IMG/VR virus record: IMGVR_UViG_3300021598_001506 | Location: 1 to 64,000 of that record | Origin: a virus | Strand: one strand, 5' to 3' | DNA: 64,000 bases | Part shown: piece after piece, positions 44,451-54,607 of the stretch | Numbering within the stretch: the first letter of the stretch is position 1 | How the letters are laid out: each line of letters starts with the position of its first letter | The notes under the pieces: model-generated | What the model saw: only the letters and a program-made list of their open reading frames with translations | What the model was told of the DNA's origin: nothing | Databases searched by the model: none | Translations under genes and position numbers: made by a program

Positions 44451-47400
44451 ATGCCTATTAACGTGACAGCAGCTGGTGCTACTGGTACTCACTCTTTTTC
44501 TAGAGTAAACGTGAATCTTGATGAAGATTTTATCTACTTTAAGAACACAGCCCCAAACGTTATCCCAGCGGCGCTAGCTCCTGGAGTGGCATTTTTGTAC
44601 ACATCTGGTGTTGGTTCAGTTACAGGATTTACTGAGAATGGTCTTGTCTATGTAACTACAACTCAACCAAAGAAACTGCAATTTAGTACAACTTTTAATG
44701 GTTCAGCGGTTAATCTTACTAATAGCACAGCTGGTTCAATTAAGTTCAATACTCCAATTGTTTACGCAAATAAGCTAAACATTGACGCATCAACACCAAC
44801 AAATCAGGCAGTAAAGTACTACACAAACGGAACTCCTCTTACTGGTTTGACTAGTGGAGATACATACTTCCTAAAGAACGTATCAATTTCTGAGTTTGCT
44901 GGTTCACAGGCGCTTTACGCTTTCAGTACCCACACCTTTACAACCTGTGGAAAAACAGGTCGTGTTGGCCCTACCCAAACGGAAATGCGTAACTCTTATA
45001 ACACCACTTGGGACGATACATACATATCTCAAGGAGCATTTGTTGGTTATCAAGACTGGACAGTTCCTGTTTCTGGTATTTACAGCTTTAACGTTCGTGG
45101 CGCTTCTGGTTTTGATGGTAACGGAGCTGGTGGTGTAGGCCGCGGAGCTATTGTTGAAGGACGTGTTGCTTTAACTAAAGGTGAAATTATTACAATCGCT
45201 GTCGGTCAACGCGGTGAACAAGGTGGAAGTGCTACATGGGGTGGCTCTGGTGGTGGAACATTTGTTGTTCGTAAAACTGGTAACGAGCCTTTGTTTATTG
45301 CTGGTGGTGGTTCTGCTGAATCAAACTCTGGTGCTGGACGAGATGGTGTTCTTACAAGACTTGGTGGTACATCTACCAATGGTCAGCAAGCTGGCGGTAG
45401 TGTTGGTTTTGGTGGTCGTGCACAAAGCCCTCTTGGTTATTCTGCTGCTGGTGGAGGTTTCTTCTCTCGCGGACAGAACGGTAGCTTTAGCTCAGAACCA
45501 ACATTTGGTGGTGGTTCATTCCTAGACGGTCTAACCATGGGAACCAACATTCGCACTGGTGGTTATGGTGGTTTTGGTGGCGGTGGTCAATCTGACGGTA
45601 ACCGCGTAGGTCAGTCTGGTGGTGGTGGTGGCTACTCTGGTGGTGGCGGTGCTCGTTCTACAACTGCAAACCAGTCTGGTGGTGGTGGTGGTTCATTTAT
45701 CGTATCTACTGCTACAAGTGTTGCAACTTCTAATGGTTTATTTGATGGAGCAAACACATTTAATGGTTCTCCAATTTCAAATCTTTCTTCTTACCACACA
45801 GGTGAAGGTCAAGTTATTGTAAGTCTAGTTTCTAGCTTTACAACTGGTAACAGTGTCCACCCAACAGCACAGGACGCAGAAAATGGTACAAATGCAATTG
45901 CAGTTGCACCAGCTGGTTCTTCATACCACGCTTTTGTGCCAATTAGCTTGGACATTCAAAACGACCAAATCCATAGTGCTGCCCCACACACTCTTACAAA
46001 TGGTGAAGCAGTTCAAGTGAACTTCAATGGAGTTCCTCCAGTTGGAATAACAAATGGATCAATTTATTACATAAATACAGTCAGTGCGTTTAGCTATCGA
46101 TTGAGCACCACTCCTGCACCATCGTTTACAAATATTAATCTAACTGCTCCGTCTTCTCGAGAAGTCGCAACAACTGCTAAGTTGAGTCGTGTTGTTGTAA
46201 ATACAGCTACTGATACTCTAACTATCAATAACCACGGATTCTTAGTAGACCAACCTCTACGTTACAACGTTGGTGATGGAACAGCTATTGCTCCTCTTAT
46301 TGATCAAGCTACATACTATGTGGCTGAAGTTATCAATGCTAACCAAATTAGGTTGAAATCTTCTTTGAACGCACCTACTTACATCAACTTCACTAACACT
46401 GGTACTGGTACTGGTCACAGCTTTATCTTCTTGACTGTTAACGCTCTTGAAGATACTTTGTACATTCCAAACCACGGACTAGTGTCTGGTCAAGCAATTC
46501 GCTACTCAAAGGGTGGAGTTTCAAACGTTGTTATTCCAGGTTTGACTGATAACAACACCTACTACATTGTTAAAGTTGACAACAGCATTGTTCGTCTTGC
46601 TACAAACAAAGCATTGAGCATTATTGCAAACATCACTAACCAAGACCCATGGCCAGCAACTGGTACTCATTCGCTGTTTATTACATCGCTTGATTACACA
46701 ACTGACACAATCACTCTTCCAAGTCACGGATTCTTGCAGGGAGAGCTTGTTGAGTATGACTCAAAGGGTCAGACAGTTGTCAATGGTTTGACTACTGCTA
46801 CTCCATATTACGTAATTTTCGTAGATGGTGACAACATTAAGTTGGCAACTACTCCTGAAAATGCTGATGCAGGTACAGCTGTTGATTTAACAGCAAGCCC
46901 AGCTGGTGTTGGACGCCATACTCTACGTTCTTTGTCAAAGACTCCAGATGGTATTTACACCATCACTTCTACACCTTCTCCTCAGACATTTACTGTCGAG
47001 GCAGCTGGAAACGTTCCAATTATTACAAAGGTGTTTAACCCAAGAGGCACAATTGACCTTGAGCTAAATACTTTCTTTATTCCTTCTCACGGTTTTACAA
47101 CTGGAACAAAAGTTACATATGACCAAGGAGATGCTGCAACCGATATTGCTGGTTTGACAAACAACACTGATTATTATGTTGTTGCAATCAACCGTGACTA
47201 TCTACGTCTAGCAACTTCAGCGGAAAATGCTGCAGCTGGTATTACTCTTAACATCAGCGACCACGGTACTGGTGTTGGTCACAAGCTTATTACTGACCAA
47301 ATCAACGGTAACGTAACTGGTTCAGGAACCGTATCTGTTTCATCTGGTTCTGTTCTTGTTAACGGTACTGGTACTGCGTTCTCGAAGATTCTAAAAGTGG

Positions 47401-50400
47401 GAGACCGTTTCCGTCTATTCCCACCTAACATAACTAAGCAGCATGGAACTATGGTTTTTGGTGCTGCAGATGTAAACACAACTACAAACTTGATTACAAA
47501 GAGCAACACTTTCACTACAGGAACACAAGTTGTGTTCTCTGCTGGTGGTGGAACCGCGCCAGCCCCTCTAGTAGAAGGAGCTACCTACTTTGTAAGAGCA
47601 GTTAGCGCTGGGTCTACTATGACTCTTCACCCAACATCAACTGATGCTACTAACAATACAAACATTATTGACCTCACAACAGTTGGTACTGGAAGTAATT
47701 TCTCGATATCTAGCACAGTAAAAACATTTGCTGACGCTGATGTGAACACAACTAACAACAGAATTGTTGACACTCACAACTTTGCTACTGGTGATGTTGT
47801 TAAGTTTGCAGCAAATGGTGGTGTACCACCAACACCTCTAGTTGATGGTTACTACTACTATGTTCGTGCAGTTTCTAACACAGAAATTACTCTGCATACT
47901 ACATTGAACGATGCTCAAAATAACCTTCAGGCTCTTGACTTCAGTACACAAGGTACTGGTACAGGGTTCACTCTTACAAACACTGTTCCAGTAGGTCCAA
48001 TCATTCGTCGTATCACCGCGATTGGTGGAGATACTCAGATTACAGTGGACCGTCCGTATGCAAACGCATATAGCGCTGTTTCTTACTCATACCCAACATT
48101 CGTCTATGTACGTCCTCAGGGCTACTCACTACACCGTCCATTCGATGGCGGTGTTGAGATGTCAGTAGGTGCTAAGACATCGTTTGGTCAAATTGTTCGT
48201 CAGACTCGTAAGTACTTCCGTTACCAGTCAGGTAAGGGTATTCAGTCTTCTTGCGGTGTTAACTTCCAGCCTTCAATTGACCTTGAGAGCATGAGACAGT
48301 TCAGCTCACTTACAGTTGAATGTAAGACTCGTCGTCCTCACGGACTTGTTTCTGGTCTCTTTATTGTAGTAAATGGTGCAGAAGATTCTTACGGAAATAC
48401 AAGCACTGTTTACAACGGAGAGTTCCAAGTAACAGTTGTTGACCTAACAACATTCCGATTTACTTCTACAGAACCAATTATTGAAAACCGTGCTTACGGA
48501 TTCCCTCAGTTCTATGTTCGTGAGTGGTCAAACGGTGCTGTTCGTGAAGGTATGTTCGACTTCCAGAACGGTGCATTCTTTGAGTTTGATGGTGAAGCTA
48601 TCTACGCCGTACGTCGTTCATCTACTCAACAGCTAGCAGGTACAGCAGCTGCTCTACAAGGATCAGAGCTTATCTTTGGAACAAACACAGCGTTCCAAGC
48701 TCAGGTTGCAGTTGGTGACTTTATTGTTATGCGTGGTCAGTCTTACAGAATTACAGAGATTGAGTCAGATACACGTATGTCAATTCGCCCTGAGTATAAG
48801 GGTTCTTCTGGAACAGAAAAAGAATTCAACCCTCAGACTCAAGTCAATACAACCACTGACATCTTTACAATCATTGGTCATGGTTTTGCTGATCGTCTAC
48901 CAGTTATTTACAACTCCATTGACGGTGAGCCTATTGGTGGAATGATTAACGGTCGTACTTACTACGTTGATTTGATTAACAACAACAGCTTTAAACTTGT
49001 TGCTGACCCAGATTCTGAGATTAACGTAGATTTGTCTACTACAGGAACAACTACAGTTCACTCATTTGTACCTGCTAAGTCAGGTATTGTTATGACAAAG
49101 ACTGTAGATACCCGAGTTCCTCAAAGTCAGTGGAACATTGACGTTTGCGACGGTTCTGGTCCTACAGGTTACAACCTAAATATTTCTCGTATTCAGATGG
49201 CTTACATTGACTACTCTTGGTACGGTGCGGGTAAGATTCGCTTCGGTTTCAAGACTACAGATGGTCAAGTACAGTACGTTCACGAGTTCGTTCACAACAA
49301 CAACTTGTTCGAGTCATACTTCCGTTCAGGTAACTTGCCAGGTCGTTATGAAGTTGTAACTTACGAGAACCCAACTTACATTCCTTACCTCTTCCACTGG
49401 GGTACCTCGGTCATCATGGATGGTCGTTTCGATGATGACAACGCATACCTCTTCACTGGTTCAAGCCAGACTCTCGAGGTTAGAGGAACAACCGCTAAGT
49501 CATTTGCTTCATCTGGTATCAACCTAACAACTGACTTGTTTACTGTACAGAGTCACGGTTTTGCAACTGGTGATTTGCTACAGTTCCAGTCAATTGCTAC
49601 TAACGGATTCCCAGGTAATAACCTTTTGAACCCAGCAACTCAGGTTGTCGGTTCTAACACAAGAGCTAACTTGACTAACGATGCGTTGTATGGAGTTCTG
49701 GTCAACTCACCTAACTTGATTCACTTGACTCCTCCAAACGTAACTATTTCAAGAGGAGCTGGTTATAGTGGTGGTCAAGCTATCACAAGCGCTCAATCTG
49801 GTAATACTGTAACTATTACAACCACACTTCCACACAACCTATCAACTGGTATGTATGTCGGTGTATACGGCTCAACCCGTGTGCCAAATGGTCCGTTCTA
49901 TGTGACAGTTTCTAACGCAACTACATTTACATACACTGCCTCAACGTCGGCAACAGTTGCTAGCGCAGCTGATAATACAATTATCATGTGTGAAGTTATC
50001 AACTTTACTACCCAAGGAAATACTCAGTACACCTACTTCTTGTATCCAAATGGCTCATTGAATAACACATCTGGTCCTAACTACCAGCCATTGTTATCAA
50101 TTCGCCTCTCTCCTTCAGTATCTGAAGGTTTGACAGGTAAGCTTGGTGACCGAGACGTTATCAACCGAATGCAGTTACGTTTGCAGGAAATTGGTGTGTC
50201 TACGACACAGTTGGTTGACTGTAAGGTTCTTCTAAATCCACGTCTAAACAACCTAAACTTCGTGGGTGTAGATACACCTTCCTTGACTCAAATTGTTGAG
50301 CACACAGCTCAGGACACAGTATCTGGTGGAGTTCAGGTTTACAACTTCCGTGCTGCTGGTGGTGCTAGCGGTGCTGAAGACACCACTGTGGTAGATGTTT

Positions 50401-50549
50401 CAAGCCTGTTTGAGTTGTCAAACTCTATTCTTGGTGGAGACTCAATTTTCCCAGATGGTCCAGACATCTTGACAATTGCAGTATCTAGATTGACTGGTAA
50501 CGCTACAGTAACCTCAGCGAAGATGTCATGGGCAGAAGCTCAGGCGTAG
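44451..50549 (+). CDS. Giant multi-module fibre/adhesin protein (2032 aa)
   Basis: A 2032-aa protein with one beta module, a Gly-rich domain (about 150-460, 'GGFGGGGQSDGNRVGQSGGG'), then at least seven modules of about 80 residues with the pattern 'DTLTINNHGFLVDQPLRYN...LIDQATYYVAEV..NQIRL'. The final 700 residues include the segment shared with the first gene of the window ('RVPQSQWNIDVCDGSGP', 'GAGKIRFGF'). The Gly-rich domain parallels that of its upstream neighbour. It is probably a large tail-fibre or baseplate adhesin. Confidence 0.75.
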   Translation: MPINVTAAGATGTHSFSRVNVNLDEDFIYFKNTAPNVIPAALAPGVAFLYTSGVGSVTGFTENGLVYVTTTQPKKLQFSTTFNGSAVNLTNSTAGSIKFNTPIVYANKLNIDASTPTNQAVKYYTNGTPLTGLTSGDTYFLKNVSISEFAGSQALYAFSTHTFTTCGKTGRVGPTQTEMRNSYNTTWDDTYISQGAFVGYQDWTVPVSGIYSFNVRGASGFDGNGAGGVGRGAIVEGRVALTKGEIITIAVGQRGEQGGSATWGGSGGGTFVVRKTGNEPLFIAGGGSAESNSGAGRDGVLTRLGGTSTNGQQAGGSVGFGGRAQSPLGYSAAGGGFFSRGQNGSFSSEPTFGGGSFLDGLTMGTNIRTGGYGGFGGGGQSDGNRVGQSGGGGGYSGGGGARSTTANQSGGGGGSFIVSTATSVATSNGLFDGANTFNGSPISNLSSYHTGEGQVIVSLVSSFTTGNSVHPTAQDAENGTNAIAVAPAGSSYHAFVPISLDIQNDQIHSAAPHTLTNGEAVQVNFNGVPPVGITNGSIYYINTVSAFSYRLSTTPAPSFTNINLTAPSSREVATTAKLSRVVVNTATDTLTINNHGFLVDQPLRYNVGDGTAIAPLIDQATYYVAEVINANQIRLKSSLNAPTYINFTNTGTGTGHSFIFLTVNALEDTLYIPNHGLVSGQAIRYSKGGVSNVVIPGLTDNNTYYIVKVDNSIVRLATNKALSIIANITNQDPWPATGTHSLFITSLDYTTDTITLPSHGFLQGELVEYDSKGQTVVNGLTTATPYYVIFVDGDNIKLATTPENADAGTAVDLTASPAGVGRHTLRSLSKTPDGIYTITSTPSPQTFTVEAAGNVPIITKVFNPRGTIDLELNTFFIPSHGFTTGTKVTYDQGDAATDIAGLTNNTDYYVVAINRDYLRLATSAENAAAGITLNISDHGTGVGHKLITDQINGNVTGSGTVSVSSGSVLVNGTGTAFSKILKVGDRFRLFPPNITKQHGTMVFGAADVNTTTNLITKSNTFTTGTQVVFSAGGGTAPAPLVEGATYFVRAVSAGSTMTLHPTSTDATNNTNIIDLTTVGTGSNFSISSTVKTFADADVNTTNNRIVDTHNFATGDVVKFAANGGVPPTPLVDGYYYYVRAVSNTEITLHTTLNDAQNNLQALDFSTQGTGTGFTLTNTVPVGPIIRRITAIGGDTQITVDRPYANAYSAVSYSYPTFVYVRPQGYSLHRPFDGGVEMSVGAKTSFGQIVRQTRKYFRYQSGKGIQSSCGVNFQPSIDLESMRQFSSLTVECKTRRPHGLVSGLFIVVNGAEDSYGNTSTVYNGEFQVTVVDLTTFRFTSTEPIIENRAYGFPQFYVREWSNGAVREGMFDFQNGAFFEFDGEAIYAVRRSSTQQLAGTAAALQGSELIFGTNTAFQAQVAVGDFIVMRGQSYRITEIESDTRMSIRPEYKGSSGTEKEFNPQTQVNTTTDIFTIIGHGFADRLPVIYNSIDGEPIGGMINGRTYYVDLINNNSFKLVADPDSEINVDLSTTGTTTVHSFVPAKSGIVMTKTVDTRVPQSQWNIDVCDGSGPTGYNLNISRIQMAYIDYSWYGAGKIRFGFKTTDGQVQYVHEFVHNNNLFESYFRSGNLPGRYEVVTYENPTYIPYLFHWGTSVIMDGRFDDDNAYLFTGSSQTLEVRGTTAKSFASSGINLTTDLFTVQSHGFATGDLLQFQSIATNGFPGNNLLNPATQVVGSNTRANLTNDALYGVLVNSPNLIHLTPPNVTISRGAGYSGGQAITSAQSGNTVTITTTLPHNLSTGMYVGVYGSTRVPNGPFYVTVSNATTFTYTASTSATVASAADNTIIMCEVINFTTQGNTQYTYFLYPNGSLNNTSGPNYQPLLSIRLSPSVSEGLTGKLGDRDVINRMQLRLQEIGVSTTQLVDCKVLLNPRLNNLNFVGVDTPSLTQIVEHTAQDTVSGGVQVYNFRAAGGASGAEDTTVVDVSSLFELSNSILGGDSIFPDGPDILTIAVSRLTGNATVTSAKMSWAEAQA

Positions 50550-50558
50550 GAGAGACAC

Positions 50559-52952
50559 ATGCCAATTCAGCGACTTGGGATTCAGAACCCAACGGGTAAT
50601 ACTGATACTGTTCTTGCTACATTTTCTGAAGCGCACCTTGTTTCAGTAATTATTGCCAATAAAGGTGTAGTAGCAGTACCAGCATGTAAAGTAAGTATTT
50701 GGATTGCACCAGCTAATGCTGTAATCGCTCTTAACTTTGCGTACATTGCTTTTAACTTAGATGTACCTGTTGGCTCTTCTTTTGAAACCTTTAGATTTGC
50801 TGTCAATCCAGGCGACACACTTTGGGTACGTTCTAGTACATCAAATGCTTCATTTAGCTGTGTAGGTATCGCTCAAGAGGATTCAGCTCTTCCTGAAAAC
50901 CTCGTACAAACTTTTACTAATAAAGAAATTAGAGGTTTGTATAACACTGTTTATATTGACATTGGAACAACAGCAGAGCGTCGCTCTACTGCTGAAGTTG
51001 GTTATGTTCGATTTAATACAGAACTAAATGGTGGTGCAGGTGCTCTAGAGCAGAAGACTACAAACGGCTGGGAAATTGTAGGTACTGGTGTAACTTCTGG
51101 ACCAACTGGTCCAACTGGAGCCGCTGGCGCTACTGGACCAACTGGTCCATCTGGTGGCCCAACAGGTCCTACTGGTACTACAGGCCCAACTGGTGCTACT
51201 GGTCCTGTTGGTCTAGGTGGTAATGAAGGCCCAACTGGTGCTACTGGTCCACAGGGTCCAGCTGGTCCGCAAGCAACAAGCATTAATTTATTAGGTGGAG
51301 TAGCTAACTTTGCTGCACTTCCTTCCACTGGGAATACCGAAAATGATGCATATGTAACTCTTGATACACGAGATGTTTATTTGTGGACTGGAACTTCTTG
51401 GTCAAATCTTGGTCCTATTTATGGAGCAACTGGACCAACTGGGTCTACAGGTCCAACAGGTGCCGCATCTACCGTGGTAGGACCTACTGGTGCTACTGGC
51501 CCAGCAGGTGCTGCTGGTCCTACAGGCCCTCAGGGAGACGCATCTATTATTCCAGGACCGACTGGTGCACAGGGTGTAACTGGTCCAACGGGAGCTACTG
51601 GACCGACTGGTGCCACTGGCTCAACTGGTCCAACTGGCTCACAAGGTATTACTGGACCTGCTGGAACAAATATTGTTATGAAGGGTAGTGTTGCTGATTT
51701 CGCTTCTCTACCATCATCAGGAAACACTTTATATGACGCTTATGTAACTCTGGATACAGGCGATACTTACATGTGGACTGGTTCTGCATGGGTCAATCTT
51801 GGAGCAATTGCTGGACCAGTAGGTCCTACAGGTGCGACAGGTGCGACAGGTTCTACTGGTGATACTGGACCAACTGGTCCATCTGGTGGCCCAACAGGTC
51901 CTACTGGTGCAACTGGACCTGTCGGTCCTCAGGGACCAGGCAGCTCTAGTGTTGCAGTAGTTGAGACAGTAGATTCAACTGCATTTGTCGGTCTTTATGA
52001 AGATTTAACAGGTATTCAAGGTGGTAAAACTAATCAAGGAATCACCTTCGATGCTTCTACACAAAAACTTATTGTGTCTCAGATTGAGACCCCTACAATC
52101 CTTCCTCCTGCTTCAGGAGTTGGAACATTTACTGTAAGTTCTCCAACAACTTTAACTCTTGATGCAGAGAGTGAAGTTATTTCTAACGCACCATTTAAAC
52201 TTTTAAGTTCTACTGTTGCTGCTCTATCTAGCTTAACTGCTAGTGCTGGTGCAATTATTTACGTAAGTGATGCACCAATTGGATCCCAGTTGTATTACTA
52301 CAACGGAACTCAATGGGTTGAGATTGAAGGAACTGGTCAAGGACCTACTGGACCAACAGGTGCTACAGGTCCATCTGGTGGACCTACTGGACCAACAGGA
52401 GCAGTCGGTTCAACAGGACCTACAGGCCCTGCAGTAACAGGACCAACAGGAGCAGTCGGTTCAACAGGACCTACTGGACCTACAGGTTCACAAGGTGTTA
52501 CTGGCCCTACAGGACCAGCAGGTACTACTAACTTTGGCTCTTTGAATGACATCACTTCTGCTTCAGTAACTGTTGATGAAATTTATGAACCAGCAATTAC
52601 TATGCTACGAGTTGTTAATCAAGGTACAACTGCCTATAGATTTACAAGTCACTACGGATTGTCTAACAACCCAACAATTTATGCTATCTCTGGAACTACT
52701 ATTGCTTTCAATCTTGCTAATGCTGGTCACCCATTTGCAATCCAAACAGCAGATGGAAACAACTTTAGTGAAGGTTTAGTCCACGTAGACACAAATGGTG
52801 TTGTTTCTACCGATTCAAATGCTCAAGGTAAGAGCTCAGGAACTCTTTATTGGAGAATCAGACAAAACCTTACTGGTGGATATAGATATCAATGTTTGTC
52901 ACACCCAGCGATGGGCAACACTATCGTAATTAAAGATATCTCGGCTATCTAA
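50559..52952 (+). CDS. Collagen-like fibre with cupredoxin-like C-terminal domain
   Basis: A 797-aa protein. The N-terminal domain of about 105 residues ('[20 protein letters not shown]') is shared with the gene at 54608. Collagen tracts with Trp-rich inserts ('[19 protein letters not shown]') follow. The end (about 680-797) looks like a cupredoxin: '[19 protein letters not shown]' and '[17 protein letters not shown]' contain a possible type 1 copper ligand set, His (about 724), Cys (about 779), His (about 782) and Met (about 785). Similar domains occur in aquatic T4-like phage fibres. Confidence 0.78.
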   Translation: MPIQRLGIQNPTGNTDTVLATFSEAHLVSVIIANKGVVAVPACKVSIWIAPANAVIALNFAYIAFNLDVPVGSSFETFRFAVNPGDTLWVRSSTSNASFSCVGIAQEDSALPENLVQTFTNKEIRGLYNTVYIDIGTTAERRSTAEVGYVRFNTELNGGAGALEQKTTNGWEIVGTGVTSGPTGPTGAAGATGPTGPSGGPTGPTGTTGPTGATGPVGLGGNEGPTGATGPQGPAGPQATSINLLGGVANFAALPSTGNTENDAYVTLDTRDVYLWTGTSWSNLGPIYGATGPTGSTGPTGAASTVVGPTGATGPAGAAGPTGPQGDASIIPGPTGAQGVTGPTGATGPTGATGSTGPTGSQGITGPAGTNIVMKGSVADFASLPSSGNTLYDAYVTLDTGDTYMWTGSAWVNLGAIAGPVGPTGATGATGSTGDTGPTGPSGGPTGPTGATGPVGPQGPGSSSVAVVETVDSTAFVGLYEDLTGIQGGKTNQGITFDASTQKLIVSQIETPTILPPASGVGTFTVSSPTTLTLDAESEVISNAPFKLLSSTVAALSSLTASAGAIIYVSDAPIGSQLYYYNGTQWVEIEGTGQGPTGPTGATGPSGGPTGPTGAVGSTGPTGPAVTGPTGAVGSTGPTGPTGSQGVTGPTGPAGTTNFGSLNDITSASVTVDEIYEPAITMLRVVNQGTTAYRFTSHYGLSNNPTIYAISGTTIAFNLANAGHPFAIQTADGNNFSEGLVHVDTNGVVSTDSNAQGKSSGTLYWRIRQNLTGGYRYQCLSHPAMGNTIVIKDISAI

Positions 52953-52964
52953 TAGGACTGGTAC

Positions 52965-54557
52965 ATGAGTGAATACAAAGAGTACACAGTTACTACAGAA
53001 AGTTTAGAGCTTACTGATGCTGTGTGGGATGCTCTGCTTACTGAGGGGAGTAATTTAACTACTATCCCTATTAGAGCCGTGGAAGTGGCAAACGAGAGAC
53101 CAGAAAACCCTCTAAACACTTCATACTGGCTAACAGATAGAGAAGCAGAGTTTCTAAGACAAGACCCTCGCGTTTCTGATGTACAAGACTTAAGCATTTT
53201 TAAACCACAAAAGTTAGCTTTTCAAACTGGAACTTTTGATAAAACTACAAATGAGACTGGTCCTAAAGTTAACTGGGGATTGTTAAGACATTCAAAGCCA
53301 GCAAATGTTTATGGAACCAGCCTTCTAGACCCAGGTGGAACCTATGACTATGTTTTAGATGGTTCCAACGTTGATGTTGTCATCATAGATAGTGGTATTC
53401 AAGCCAATCATCCAGAGTTTTTATACCCTGACGGTAGTGGTGCAAGCAGAGTAAACCTTGTAGATTGGTTTGCAGTTAGTGGTGTCTCTGGAAGTATGCC
53501 TTCTGGCTTTTATCAAGACTATGACGGTCATGGAACTCATGTGGCGGCGACTGTTGCTGGTCTTAATTTTGGATGGGCAAAAAATGCAAGAATTTATTCT
53601 ATAAAGCTTGAGGGCTTGAAAGCTCCAAGCGACCCTGGATCAGGTTTTGATGTTGACACCGCTTTTGATGTACTAATTGGTTGGCACAACAACAAAACAA
53701 ATGGAAGACCTACTGTTGTTGTCAACAGCTGGGGGTACGGGGTATTTCATAGAGCTGATTTAGAAGCTTTTTCATTTGGACTAGATGAGTCAGAAACTCT
53801 TTATGCTATAAATGGAGGAGCCTACCGAGGTGTTACTTGGGAAGGTACTGTATTAGACACTGCAAAAGGTCACACTGGTGCTCTTGTTGCCCCATCTACT
53901 TATAGATACCCATTTAGAGTTGCTGCTGTTGATGCTGACATTAGAACTGGTGCTGAAGCTGGAATTTTATTTGTCAACGCTGCTGGAAATGAATACATAA
54001 AAATTGATGTCCAAGGTGGAATTGATTACAACAATTACATCACTACTGACTTCGGTGCTTTTACATATCATAGAGGTGGTACACCAGGAGCTAGTATTAC
54101 AGCACGAGAGAGTGTTTTCACTGTAGGTTCTATTGACCATCAAACAGTCACTGGAACTTCTACAGAGAGAAAGTCAAACTTTAGTAACTCTGGTCCAGGA
54201 GTGACAGTTTATGCCGCTGGGTCAAGAATTATGAGTGCAATGAGCCAAGTTAATGACGATAACTCTAACTACCCATACTTTTTAAATGGGTCTTTTAAAC
54301 AACAACTTTTGTCTGGCACCTCCATGGCAGCTCCTCAAATTGCAGGGATAGCGGCTCTTGTATACCAAATGCACCCAGATTGGACCCCAAGACAGGTCAT
54401 TAACTTCATCAAAGATAAGTCATTTTCTAGTCTTTTTAAGACAGACCTTACAAACGACTATACGAATGTCCATAGCGTACATGGCGGGGCTAACCTGATA
54501 GCCTACGTACCTATGGCTTCACAAAGAAAATTCTCCTTCCAAAGAGCCACGGTATAG
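52965..54557 (+). CDS. Subtilisin-like serine protease (peptidase S8)
   Basis: A 530-aa protein with the full S8 triad: Asp in 'VDVVIIDSGIQANHPEF' (about 142), His in 'DGHGTHVAATVAG' (about 189) and Ser in 'LSGTSMAAPQIAGIAAL' (about 450); the oxyanion Asn is probably in 'FVNAAGNEY' (about 332). Residues 1-110 may be a propeptide. No signal peptide is visible, so the enzyme acts in the cytoplasm or is carried on the particle. It sits in the fibre operon 12 bases after the previous gene. Fibre maturation or host-surface digestion are the main options. Confidence 0.88.
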   Translation: MSEYKEYTVTTESLELTDAVWDALLTEGSNLTTIPIRAVEVANERPENPLNTSYWLTDREAEFLRQDPRVSDVQDLSIFKPQKLAFQTGTFDKTTNETGPKVNWGLLRHSKPANVYGTSLLDPGGTYDYVLDGSNVDVVIIDSGIQANHPEFLYPDGSGASRVNLVDWFAVSGVSGSMPSGFYQDYDGHGTHVAATVAGLNFGWAKNARIYSIKLEGLKAPSDPGSGFDVDTAFDVLIGWHNNKTNGRPTVVVNSWGYGVFHRADLEAFSFGLDESETLYAINGGAYRGVTWEGTVLDTAKGHTGALVAPSTYRYPFRVAAVDADIRTGAEAGILFVNAAGNEYIKIDVQGGIDYNNYITTDFGAFTYHRGGTPGASITARESVFTVGSIDHQTVTGTSTERKSNFSNSGPGVTVYAAGSRIMSAMSQVNDDNSNYPYFLNGSFKQQLLSGTSMAAPQIAGIAALVYQMHPDWTPRQVINFIKDKSFSSLFKTDLTNDYTNVHSVHGGANLIAYVPMASQRKFSFQRATV

Positions 54558-54568
54558 GATTTTAAAGG

Positions 54569-54574
54569 TATAAT
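54569..54574 (+). promoter_or_regulatory. Possible -10 element
   Basis: A perfect TATAAT in the gap after the protease gene and 34 bases before the next ATG. No matching -35 is seen. It may restart transcription of the last fibre genes. Confidence 0.3.
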
Positions 54575-54607
54575 TATGAGAAAAGCTGACGAAGTAAGGA
54601 GCGACAA

